Source of the DNA: Oscillospiraceae bacterium
GTDB lineage: Bacteria > Bacillota > Clostridia > Oscillospirales > CAG-272
NCBI GenBank assembly: GCA_015064245.1
Contig: SVSQ01000008.1
Coordinates: forward strand, 1-39,488
Length of the DNA stretch: 39,488 bases
Direction of reading: 5' to 3'
This document shows, piece after piece, positions 32,494-39,488 of this stretch. The first letter of the stretch is position 1; the number at the start of each line of letters is the position of its first letter. Made by a program: the position numbers and the translations under genes. The notes under the pieces are model-generated. The model made no database searches and was not told the DNA's origin. It saw nothing but the letters and a program-made list of their open reading frames with translations.

Positions 32494-32640
32494 GACGGAT
32501 ATTTTGTGTTTAAAGTTATTTTTTTAAAGTTACTTTTAACATAAATTTCGCATTTTTCTTCCTTCTTTCGCAAAAGAAAGAAGAAAAACGGCTCGCAAAA
32601 AGAAGAAAGAAAGACCGTGGTAGTACGGAAAGGCTCGCTA
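32494..32640 (+). repeat. Dispersed polypurine mirror-repeat element, copy B
   Basis: It begins with the box GACGGATATTTTG (32494-32506), runs through AT-rich DNA, and then has the hairpin CTTCTTTC-GCAAAA-GAAAGAAG. The purine tract GAAAGAAGAAAAA (32576-32588) is mirrored by AAAAAGAAGAAAG (32597-32609), and GACCGTGG follows, in the same order as copies A and C. The 478-nt gap 32414-32891 has no gene: it holds the rhamnose-operon leader, this element, a C-rich hairpin with CGCACTCCGTGCG (near 32654), and the hairpins at 32798-32864. Confidence 0.7.
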
Positions 32641-32797
32641 CCCCCCTCGCGTAACGCACTCCGTGCGCTCGGGGGTGGGAACAATAGCTTCCGCAAAGGT
32701 TTGTCGAAGATTTTTGTCTTTTCGTTGGTGGGATAACTGATGTACGCTCTTGTTGAAAGGGGAGCACGGACGATTTCCGAAGGAAACACCTAAATAT

Positions 32798-32864
32798 TTC
32801 TTTTACTGCGATGGCTCTTGCTATCGCAGTAAAAGAAGCTTTTGCGGAGCTTTTCTCGAAAAGC
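32798..32864. repeat. Two adjacent hairpins after mutS2
   Basis: A perfect 15-bp stem (32798-32812 with 32823-32837, arm TTCTTTTACTGCGAT) is followed by GCTTTTC-TC-GAAAAGC (32849-32864). They lie just beyond the mutS2 stop codon on the minus strand and could act as its 3' end structure, with the strong stem as terminator-like element; on that strand the A/T-rich base of the stem ends in a short GAA-rich stretch rather than a clean T-run. Confidence 0.65.
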
Positions 32865-32891
32865 GACCGTAATCCTCTTTTAAAATAGCGC

Positions 32892-35273
32892 TCAATGCTT
32901 AATTTCCACCACCGTAACGCCGTAGTCGCCTTCGCCGTAGGCTCCGGCGCGGAAGCTTGCCACGCGCGGTTCGCGCTTCAACGCGTTCCAAAGGGCTGTT
33001 CTGAGAGCGCCGGTACCCTTGCCGTGAATCAGAGTTACTGAGTAAACACCGGCAAGGTACGCCGTATCGATATATTTATCGACTACGAACCAAGCCTCGT
33101 CTCCCGTCATACCGCGCAGGTCGACCTCGGATTTGAAGGACGACGTGCTGACGGACTTGCTTACCGCGCCTTTGATGGTCTTTTTGCCGTCCGAGGACTT
33201 CTTTTCGTCAGCCATACGGAGATTGTCCACCGTGGTCTGCGTGGTGATGATACCCGCTCTTACGGTGACGTTTCCGTCCTTGTCGGGGGCTTTGAGGATT
33301 ATTCCCCGCTTTCCGACGCTGACGATGATGACCTCGTCTCCCGCTTTGTACGGGCGCGGCGGCTTGTAGTTTTCCGAATCGGATTTCCGTCCGGATACGA
33401 AGCTGCTCTCCGAATACTTTATGCTGTCTCTTATCTCGCTTCGCGCCTGCTCGAGTCCTGCTTTTGTGAGCTCCTTGGCGTTCTGCTTCTGCAGCTTTTC
33501 GAGCTTGTCGAAAATGAAGTTCGACGAGGCTTTTGCGCTCTCCATCATTCTCGCCGCCTGCTCGCGCAGGTTTTGAGTATCGCGGTGGGTGCGCTCGCTG
33601 AGATCGTCCAAATACTTTTTCTTGTCCTTTTCATAGAGAAGGAAGGTAGCGCGCTCCTTTTCAAACTCAGCCCGTTGCTTTTCAAGCTCGACTCTTTGTC
33701 TGTCAAGTCCCGCGATAACGTCCTCTACCCGTCTGTTTTCCGAGCTTACGAACTTTTCCGCCCTCTCGATTATCTTCTTTGAGATACCGATGCGCTCCGA
33801 GATTGCGAAAGCATTTGAGCGTCCGGGAGTTCCGATTATAAGTCGGTAGGTGGGGCGCAGAGTTTCTATATCGAACTCGCATCCAGCGTTCATAACGCCT
33901 TCCTTATTTACGGCGTACTCTTTGAGCTCCGCGTAATGAGTAGTCGCGGCGCAGAGAGCTCCGTAGGAGCGTATCTCTTCAAGGATCGATATTGCGATCG
34001 CCGCGCCCTCGACGGGGTCCGTTCCCGAGCCGAGCTCGTCAAAGAGAACGAGACTTTCACGGGATACCTTCTGCAGAATATCGCGTATGTTGGTCATATG
34101 GGAAGAGAAGGTGGAGAGGGACTGCTCGATGCTCTGCTCGTCTCCTATATCCGCCAGTATCTCGTCAAAGAGACAGACGTCCGCTCTCTCGCAGGGGAGC
34201 TGAAGTCCTGCCTGGTTCATCAGCGCGAAAAGTCCCACGGTCTTCAGGCTGACGGTCTTACCGCCCGTGTTCGGTCCGGTGATGACCAAGGTGTCGTATT
34301 CGCCGCCCAGCGCCACCGTTATGGGTACGACGCTTTCCTGAGGCAGAAGGGGATGTCTTGCCTTTTCGATGGAGAAGAATTTCTCCTCGTTTATCGTTGG
34401 CTCAGAGCAGTTATATCTAAGTGAGAATTCCGCCTTGGCGAAGTTGAACGCCAGGAGGGTTATATTGTAATAGTTGAGGTTGATGGTCTCGCCGTACATA
34501 GCGCAGTCCGCGGAGAGGGAAGCGAGGATGCGTTCCTTTTCCCGCGTTTCCTTGCTTTCAAGCTCGCGTAGCTCATTGTTGGCTTCAACGACGCCGTAGG
34601 GCTCGATGAATACCGTTGCGCCTGTGGACGAGGTATCGTGTACCAGACCTTTTATCTCGTTTTTGTATTCCGATTTAACCGGAACGACGTATCTGCCGTT
34701 TCTTACCGTTACGATGCTTTCCTGAAGATACTTTGCAAATGAGCCGGAGACGTACTTTTGCAGAGTCTCTCTTACGTTGCTCTGAGCGTGGCGTATCTTT
34801 CTTCGGATATCCGCAAGGGCGGGGCTCGCCTCGTCCGCGATGAAGTCCTCGACGGGGATCGCTCTGAATATCTTCTCTTCAAGAAAACGGTTTGGCGTAA
34901 GACGCTTGAAAACTATATCAAGCACGGTCTCGTCCGCAGGATCGGTATCGATATAATCCCGCAGAGTTCTTGACGTCCGCAGGACGGACGCGATGTCGAG
35001 CAGCTCGCCGGGGGTGAGCGTCGACTTCTTTGCGGCGCGCTCTATCGAGCCGCTTACGTCCTTGACCGCTCCGAACGACGGAAGCGTCTTTTTCATGATA
35101 AGATACTTCGCCGCTGCCGTTTCGCCTTGACGCCGCTTTACACGGACGATATCCGCCTCGGGGGAGAGCTGCTTAGCCATTAGCTTTGCGCCCTCTGTGG
35201 CGGCGCAGTCCGCAAGAAGGGAGGTTATCTTATCAAATTCAAGTGTTTTTATTGCTTTTCTGAATTCTGACAT
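32892..35273 (-). CDS. mutS2: Endonuclease MutS2 (RqcU)
   Basis: A 793-aa DNA- and ribosome-associated ATPase/nuclease. The MutS ATPase core has Walker A ITGPNTGGKTVSLKTVGL at about 330-345, signature DIGDEQSIEQSLSTFSSHM and Walker B LVLFDELGSGTDPVEGAA. A coiled-coil/clamp region follows (about 510-630, rich in Glu, Lys and Arg). The C-terminal Smr domain (about 718-793) has VDLRGMTGDEAW and LIHGKGTGALR. MutS2 lacks the mismatch-recognition domain and suppresses recombination; in Bacillus it also acts in rescue of collided ribosomes (RqcU). Length is normal. It lies in a minus-strand group with yraN and rnhB, with 58 nt between its start and the yraN stop. Confidence 0.95.
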   Translation of the reverse strand: MSEFRKAIKTLEFDKITSLLADCAATEGAKLMAKQLSPEADIVRVKRRQGETAAAKYLIMKKTLPSFGAVKDVSGSIERAAKKSTLTPGELLDIASVLRTSRTLRDYIDTDPADETVLDIVFKRLTPNRFLEEKIFRAIPVEDFIADEASPALADIRRKIRHAQSNVRETLQKYVSGSFAKYLQESIVTVRNGRYVVPVKSEYKNEIKGLVHDTSSTGATVFIEPYGVVEANNELRELESKETREKERILASLSADCAMYGETINLNYYNITLLAFNFAKAEFSLRYNCSEPTINEEKFFSIEKARHPLLPQESVVPITVALGGEYDTLVITGPNTGGKTVSLKTVGLFALMNQAGLQLPCERADVCLFDEILADIGDEQSIEQSLSTFSSHMTNIRDILQKVSRESLVLFDELGSGTDPVEGAAIAISILEEIRSYGALCAATTHYAELKEYAVNKEGVMNAGCEFDIETLRPTYRLIIGTPGRSNAFAISERIGISKKIIERAEKFVSSENRRVEDVIAGLDRQRVELEKQRAEFEKERATFLLYEKDKKKYLDDLSERTHRDTQNLREQAARMMESAKASSNFIFDKLEKLQKQNAKELTKAGLEQARSEIRDSIKYSESSFVSGRKSDSENYKPPRPYKAGDEVIIVSVGKRGIILKAPDKDGNVTVRAGIITTQTTVDNLRMADEKKSSDGKKTIKGAVSKSVSTSSFKSEVDLRGMTGDEAWFVVDKYIDTAYLAGVYSVTLIHGKGTGALRTALWNALKREPRVASFRAGAYGEGDYGVTVVEIKH

Positions 35274-35331
35274 TTTTGTGTTTTACCGTTGTGGGTTTGA
35301 TGTTTTATAATTGTGTTTACGTTTACGCGAC

Positions 35332-35706
35332 CTAAAACGCCGATCTTATATGCTTTATCACGGGCTTTTCGTCACCTACGATATAGACCTCTATAACGTC
35401 AACTCTGCAGCGCATGGATCCGGGGCGCTCCTTCTGATAGCATCTTGCCGTCATCAGAAAGCTCTCCTTTTTGCCCGCCGTGACCGCAGAGGACGCCCGA
35501 CCGTACCTTGAGTTTTGTGGAAGCGCGCTTCTGGTCTTTACCTCGGTGAACACCGTTCGGTCACCCTCAAGCGATATTATATCTATCTCTCCGTAAGGGG
35601 AGCGGTAGTTCCGTTCAAGTATAACGTGACCGATCGAGAGCAGATACCCGCACGCCGCGCTCTCGCCCAGCTGACCGAGGCGCTGATTTCCGTTTGAGTT
35701 TTCCAT
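35332..35706 (-). CDS. yraN: YraN family (UPF0102) endonuclease-like protein
   Basis: A 124-aa protein of the restriction-endonuclease fold: LGQLGESAACGYLLSIGH, ILERNYRSPYGEIDIISLEG and VFTEVKTRSA, which supply the E...D...ExK residues of the nuclease core. It is predicted to resolve branched DNA, but its role is poorly known. GTG 35709 is also in frame, but ATG 35706 is preferred; no strong ribosome binding site is seen, and it starts 7 nt after the rnhB stop, so coupling is likely. In many Firmicutes yraN lies next to rnhB, as here. Confidence 0.85.
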   Translation of the reverse strand: MENSNGNQRLGQLGESAACGYLLSIGHVILERNYRSPYGEIDIISLEGDRTVFTEVKTRSALPQNSRYGRASSAVTAGKKESFLMTARCYQKERPGSMRCRVDVIEVYIVGDEKPVIKHIRSAF

Positions 35707-35713
35707 CACTTAT

Positions 35714-36325
35714 CTAAAACTTCAAAAACGTAAGACGGTGAATGGGGGACGGTCCGTACTTTCTGACCGCATCCATGTGGTCTTTGGTGGGATACCCCTT
35801 GTGCTTGGCTATTCCGTATTCGGGATAGAGGGCGTCGTGCTCCATGCACAGCCTGTCACGGGTGACCTTTGCCAGTATGGACGCCGCCGCTATGCTGGGA
35901 GATTTTGCGTCGCCCTTCACCACGGTTACAGCCTTGCAGGGAAAGTCTCTGGCGACGTTTCCGTCCACCAGCGCAAGGTCGGGAAAGGGCTCAAGACGCT
36001 TGATAGCGTTTTTCATAGCGAGCTGAGCGGCGTTCAGAATATTTATCTCGTCGATGACCTCGTTTGAGACCAACTCGATAGCGTATGAGATTGCGTTTTC
36101 GGTTATTATATCAAAAAGCTCCTCGCGCTTCTTTTCGGAGATCTTTTTGGAGTCGTTGAGCCCGGGGATAATAAACCCCTCCGGCAGTATGCAAGCCGCT
36201 GCGGCGACGGGACCGCAAAGAGGACCGCGTCCCGCTTCGTCCGTACCGCAGATGACGCTGTAACCGAGGGCGCGGTAGCTGTCCTCGATCTCAAAGGTCA
36301 GGGGCGTAATAATCTTTTTTGGCAT
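35714..36325 (-). CDS. rnhB: Ribonuclease HII
   Basis: A 203-aa enzyme that cuts RNA in RNA-DNA hybrids and single ribonucleotides in DNA. The motif VICGTDEAGRGPLCGPVAAA holds the first catalytic Asp and Glu (DEAGRG). Later acidic residues appear at ALVDGNV and GDAKSPSIAAASILAKVTRD, and the last at EHDALYPEYGIAKHKGYPT. All are typical of RNase HII. It lies between rbgA and yraN on the minus strand. Confidence 0.95.
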   Translation of the reverse strand: MPKKIITPLTFEIEDSYRALGYSVICGTDEAGRGPLCGPVAAAACILPEGFIIPGLNDSKKISEKKREELFDIITENAISYAIELVSNEVIDEINILNAAQLAMKNAIKRLEPFPDLALVDGNVARDFPCKAVTVVKGDAKSPSIAAASILAKVTRDRLCMEHDALYPEYGIAKHKGYPTKDHMDAVRKYGPSPIHRLTFLKF

Positions 36326-36342
36326 AGGTATCGATCCTTTAC

Positions 36343-37218
36343 TTACTTTGGCGGTATTTCCAGGGTTATACGTCCGATCTTGCCGGAGCGGAATTCTTCC
36401 AGCAGAGTTATAGACGTGCGCTCGGTGTTTATCTCGCCGCCGCGCATCATAAAGCCTCTGTTCTTACCGATCCTTTCAAGAACGTCGTAATCTATATATT
36501 CTTCGTCAAGGTCCTCTTCCGTCAGCTTGTATCTCTGACAAAGCAGATCGGGAGCCACCTTTCTGAGTCTTGATATCAGCAGGCAGGCGATGGCTTCCGT
36601 GTCGAGGATCATATCCTTGATAGCGCCGGTGATCGCCAGATTTTCGCCAACCAGCTTGTCTTCGAATTTAGGCCACAGAACGCCGGGAGTGTCAAGCAGG
36701 TCGATGCCGTGCTTGGTGGGGACCCACTGCTTGTCTCGCGTGACGCCGGGACGGTTCTCGGCTTTCGCCTTGACGCTTCCCGCCATACGGTTGATGAACG
36801 TACTCTTACCTGAGTTCGGTATTCCGACGACCAGAGCTTTAAGCGTTCTGCCCGTCATTCCTCTTTCGCTGTATCTCGCCAGCTTTTCGGAAAGTATCTC
36901 GCGTACCGCGGGCATTATCTCGTTCAGTCCTTCGCCCGTGTTGCAGTCCGTGAATATGCAACGGATATTTTGCGTTTTATAATAATTTCTCCACCAACCG
37001 CTGACGTCGGGAGAGGCGAGGGAAGCCTTATTCAGCAGTATGAGCCTCGGCTTTCCCGAAGCAAGCTTTTCGATGTCGGGATTGTGCGAAGAGTAGGGTA
37101 TCCGCGCGTCAAGTATCTCGATGACTATGTCGACCAGCGACAGACTCTCTCTGATCAGACGCTTGGTCTTTGCCATGTGGCCGGGAAACCACTGTATCTG
37201 TTTGGATTGAATTTCCAC
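36343..37218 (-). CDS. ylqF: Ribosome biogenesis GTPase RbgA/YlqF
   Basis: A 291-aa circularly permuted GTPase that helps mature the large ribosomal subunit. The opening IQWFPGHMAKTKRLIRESL is typical. The G4 motif comes first and reads LLNKASLASP (Ser instead of the usual Asp of NKxD). Then come the G1 loop GIPNSGKSTFINRMAG, G2 RPGVTRD and G3 LLDTPGVLWP, the permuted order. The C-terminal helical domain is complete. The gene precedes rnhB by 17 nt, the classical Firmicute order. Its G4 serine may lower guanine selectivity, or be normal for this lineage. Confidence 0.93.
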   Translation of the reverse strand: MEIQSKQIQWFPGHMAKTKRLIRESLSLVDIVIEILDARIPYSSHNPDIEKLASGKPRLILLNKASLASPDVSGWWRNYYKTQNIRCIFTDCNTGEGLNEIMPAVREILSEKLARYSERGMTGRTLKALVVGIPNSGKSTFINRMAGSVKAKAENRPGVTRDKQWVPTKHGIDLLDTPGVLWPKFEDKLVGENLAITGAIKDMILDTEAIACLLISRLRKVAPDLLCQRYKLTEEDLDEEYIDYDVLERIGKNRGFMMRGGEINTERTSITLLEEFRSGKIGRITLEIPPK

Positions 37219-37263
37219 GTTGACGTTCCTTTCTTCAGCGATGCGGCAGGTTATATGACCGTA

Positions 37264-37851
37264 TCAGAAAAATTTGAATTCCGAAAATGGAATGAGCCTG
37301 AAAGCTACCTTTCCTATGACCAGCCTCTCGTCGATGAAGCCTATACTGCTCGAACGGCTGTCGCTGGAGCCGTTTCGGTTGTCGCCCATGACGAATAACA
37401 TTCCCTTCGGGACCGTGAAGGTATCTTCAAGATGATCGGAGCCTCTCATGGGCTCGTTTTCTTGAAAATTGACGTATTGCTCGTCGAGGATCACCCCGTC
37501 AACGGAGACCGTCCAGCTTTGGTAATCGATGGACACGGTCTGTCCTTCCGTTGCGATGATGCGCTTTACAAGCGGCTTTTCCAGCCCGTACGTCTCAGAT
37601 TGGCAGACTATGATGTCTCCTGCCTTGGGAGAATAGAATATCTGACGGACGATGACGATATCGTTTTCCTTCAGCGTGGGATACATAGAGCTTCCCACGA
37701 CCGGACTGTGACGGAAAAATACGGTCAGCAGTACTATTCCGATAGCGAAGTAAACAGCGAAGGTCTCTATCCATTCAAAAAAGCTTCTGAATCTTTTACG
37801 TGACGTCACGCTCTGAGCTTCGGTTTCCTGCTCGGTTTCTTTTTCATCCAT
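37264..37851 (-). CDS. lepB: Signal peptidase I
   Basis: A 195-aa membrane protease that removes signal peptides from exported proteins. A charged N-terminus is followed by one membrane helix (about 29-45, FAVYFAIGIVLLTVFF). The catalytic Ser lies in VVGSSMYPTL and the catalytic Lys in LVKRIIATEG. The box E motif is VMGDNRNGSSDSR. This is the Ser-Lys dyad layout of Gram-positive SipS-type enzymes, and the length is normal. It precedes ylqF in the same orientation. Confidence 0.93.
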   Translation of the reverse strand: MDEKETEQETEAQSVTSRKRFRSFFEWIETFAVYFAIGIVLLTVFFRHSPVVGSSMYPTLKENDIVIVRQIFYSPKAGDIIVCQSETYGLEKPLVKRIIATEGQTVSIDYQSWTVSVDGVILDEQYVNFQENEPMRGSDHLEDTFTVPKGMLFVMGDNRNGSSDSRSSSIGFIDERLVIGKVAFRLIPFSEFKFF

Positions 37852-37899
37852 TTAAGACCGCCGATCCTTTCTGTGATTTTTCGCGATTTACGCTGTAAG

Positions 37900-39105
37900 T
37901 TACTTGATAAATGTCTCCATAAGGTCTTCGCCCTTGGGGAGATAGAGCCCTGCGGATGCCGCGCTTTCCTCGCAGAAGCAATCAACACCCTTTTCGGCTT
38001 TCGCGGAGTCGTAGATCATGAAGGGAACTGCGTCCATGGTGTGAGTTCTCTTGCAGACGGGAGTGGGATGGTCGGGAAGGACCATTATTCTGAAGTCCTC
38101 GCCGCTTTCGGAAAGATACTTGTAAACGGGAGCGAGAATCTCCGCGTCGATCTTTTCGATGGAGAGGATCTTGTTGTCAAGCTCGGCTCTGTGACCGCAT
38201 TCGTCGGGAGCTTCAACGTGTATGTAAACGTAATCGGCTCCGTTTTTGAACTCGTTTATCGCCGCCTGACCTTTTCCCGCGAAGTTGGTGCTGATGTTGC
38301 CCGTCGCGCCTTCTACGTCAACGGAACGCATACCCGCGCAGATAGCGATACCCTTGATAAGGTCGACTGCGGAGATGACTGAGGCGTTAAGTCCCCATTT
38401 TTCCTTGAAGGAGGGGAGAGCGGGCTTCTTTCCGGGAGACCAGAACCAGCAGGAGTTAGCCGGACGCAGACCTCTTTTGATCCTGTCGAGGTTTACCGGA
38501 TGAGAAGACAGGATCTCGTAGCTCTTCTTCTGAATGGAGAGGAAGGGCTCTTCGGGAAGATAGCCTTTTATGCACTGACCGAGAATGTCGTGAGGACGCA
38601 TAAAGTCTTTGAATTCGGGTGCGTCCTTCCAGATGAGACAGTGGCGGTAGCTTACGCCGGTGTAGAAATGTCGTAGCTCGTTTCCGAGCTCTTTTTCGAT
38701 GGTCTTTATAAGCTGATCGGATTCGGGGGTGGTTATCTCGTCCGCGCCGTGGTCTATCATTATTTTTTCTTCGTAGGGGACTTCCTTGTCTCCGGGATTG
38801 CCTATGGTAACGACGTTACAGCGGTACGCGGTGTCGCAGGGGTTCATTTCAAGACCGAGAGACATCGCTTCGAGGGGAGAACGTCCTTTGGAATACTCTC
38901 TGGGATCGTAGGACATAACTGCGAGGTTAGCGGTATCGGATTCGGGTACCATACCCTCGGGAACGTTTGAAACGGTTCCTACTAGGGACTTTTTGGCAAG
39001 AAGGTCTATTGTGGGTTTGTTTGCAACGGCGTAAGGAGTTTTGCCTCCGATCTCGGAACAAGGGTAATCGGCTGCGCCGTCGGTAAGTAGAACCAGGTAT
39101 TTCAT
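37900..39105 (-). CDS. apgM: 2,3-bisphosphoglycerate-independent phosphoglycerate mutase, archaeal type
   Basis: A 401-aa metal-dependent enzyme of the alkaline phosphatase superfamily that interconverts 3- and 2-phosphoglycerate. It begins MKYLVLLTDGAADYPCSEIGGKTPY. The nucleophile Ser lies in PESDTANLAVMSYDP. Later come the metal/substrate motifs YIHVEAPDECGHR and IMVLPDHPTP. This ApgM type also occurs in many Clostridia and resembles putative homoserine kinase-like proteins. Start: an open frame continues to 39195 and ATG 39120 exists, but AAAGG 7 nt before ATG 39105 fixes it. Its own promoter lies at 39154-39182. It complements pyk at 24254 as a second glycolytic gene. Confidence 0.9.
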   Translation of the reverse strand: MKYLVLLTDGAADYPCSEIGGKTPYAVANKPTIDLLAKKSLVGTVSNVPEGMVPESDTANLAVMSYDPREYSKGRSPLEAMSLGLEMNPCDTAYRCNVVTIGNPGDKEVPYEEKIMIDHGADEITTPESDQLIKTIEKELGNELRHFYTGVSYRHCLIWKDAPEFKDFMRPHDILGQCIKGYLPEEPFLSIQKKSYEILSSHPVNLDRIKRGLRPANSCWFWSPGKKPALPSFKEKWGLNASVISAVDLIKGIAICAGMRSVDVEGATGNISTNFAGKGQAAINEFKNGADYVYIHVEAPDECGHRAELDNKILSIEKIDAEILAPVYKYLSESGEDFRIMVLPDHPTPVCKRTHTMDAVPFMIYDSAKAEKGVDCFCEESAASAGLYLPKGEDLMETFIK

Positions 39106-39153
39106 TTTTGCGCCTTTCATATATATAAAATTATTATTTTTAAAATTATAATC

Positions 39154-39182
39154 ATTATAACATACTTTTATATTATTTGCAA
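39154..39182 (-). promoter_or_regulatory. Predicted sigma-A promoter of the phosphoglycerate mutase gene
   Basis: On the minus strand, TTGCAA (39182-39177) and TATAAT (39159-39154) are separated by 17 nt and lie 48 nt upstream of the start codon. This is a good vegetative promoter. Confidence 0.8.
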
Positions 39183-39274
39183 GGGGGTTAATCAAATGTT
39201 TACATAAATTAAAATACGTGTCGCTGCTTCAAATTTTTATTTATAGGTGCGTTTGTTTTTGATTTTATATTTGA

Positions 39275-39488
39275 TTAAGACGGTTATTTTGAATATAATT
39301 TAAACTATTTTTTCTTCTTTCATTTTTCTTCCTTCTTTCGCAAAAGAAAGAAGAAGAAACGTCTGAATGCTTCGCATTCTCCAAAAAGAAGAAAGAAAGC
39401 CCGTGGGCAGGCGAGCGCCTGCAGGCAAATATGGGAATATTCTGCGTAAGCAGGATATTCGGGGTGACACACACCTATGTTCGCACAA
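39275..39488 (+). repeat. Dispersed polypurine mirror-repeat element, copy C
   Basis: It begins TTAAGACGGTTATTTTG (39275-39291), then AT-rich DNA, the pyrimidine/purine hairpin CTTCTTTC-GCAAAA-GAAAGAAG (39331-39352 area), and a second purine tract AAAAAGAAGAAAGAAAG before CCCGTGG. Beyond that the sequence includes CAGGCGAGCGCCTGC (palindromic) and ends CCTATGTTCG, a string that also occurs inside copy A. There is no gene in 39106-39488; only the promoter of the minus-strand mutase and this element are visible, and the element may extend past the window end. Confidence 0.65.

Overview
The window looks like chromosomal DNA of a gut-type low-to-mid GC Firmicute, probably class Clostridia and perhaps an Oscillospirales/Ruminococcaceae-like lineage. 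This rests on AAGGAGG-type ribosome binding sites, sigma-A promoters with 17-nt spacers, Gram-positive lipoproteins, MutS2 and RbgA/YlqF, the DUF1538 + PII arrangement and plant-polysaccharide and rhamnose genes. The taxonomic placement is inference; there is no rRNA, tRNA, IS element, phage gene or CRISPR array in the window.

Layout: (1) 337-7796, plus strand: a glycan-use locus with a GH43-type lipoprotein, a CBM9-like lipoprotein, a zinc alcohol/polyol dehydrogenase, two MalF/MalG-type ABC permeases and a solute-binding lipoprotein. No ATPase subunit is present. Two gaps in the locus carry copies of a repeat that ends in the ribosome binding site of the next gene. (2) 7885-8589: a strongly promoted lipoprotein with two OB-like repeats. 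(3) 8655-9737: a MocR-like regulator with a shortened C-terminus and Arg at the usual PLP-lysine position. (4) 9870-15212, minus strand: a cell-wall cassette of a MurE-type ligase fused to a degenerate amino-acid-kinase-like domain, an AsnB/AsnH amidotransferase and a D-aspartate-ligase-like ATP-grasp enzyme. Together they suggest D-Asp/D-Asn addition to a peptidoglycan stem. (5) 15457-17572: an atypical PRPP synthetase and a PAP2 phosphatase, convergent on one terminator. (6) 17792-20877: a TerB-N/TerB-C protein plus a BrxC/BrxD-like (DUF2791) P-loop ATPase, a two-gene module of the stress/defence type without the helicase I associate with it. (7) 21030-21845: a YjdF-like membrane protein.

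(8) 21889-24185, minus: a duplicated DUF1538 membrane protein followed by two small PII-like regulators, probably a transporter with its regulators. (9) 24254-25666: pyruvate kinase. (10) 25770-32413, minus: a rhamnose operon (TIM-barrel isomerase, RhaB, an unusual DUF4062-Nudix-Nudix-like fusion, RhaA, AEC-family transporter). (11) 32892-39105, minus: housekeeping genes mutS2, yraN, rnhB, rbgA, lepB and an archaeal-type phosphoglycerate mutase.

The most interesting items are the DUF4062-Nudix fusion inside the rhamnose operon, the TerB/ATPase pair, the MurE-kinase-like fusion, and a family of intergenic elements (window start, 32.5 kb, 39.3 kb) built around polypurine mirror repeats and a shared GACGGATATTTTG box. 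Function statements come from remembered family motifs; no database search was run.
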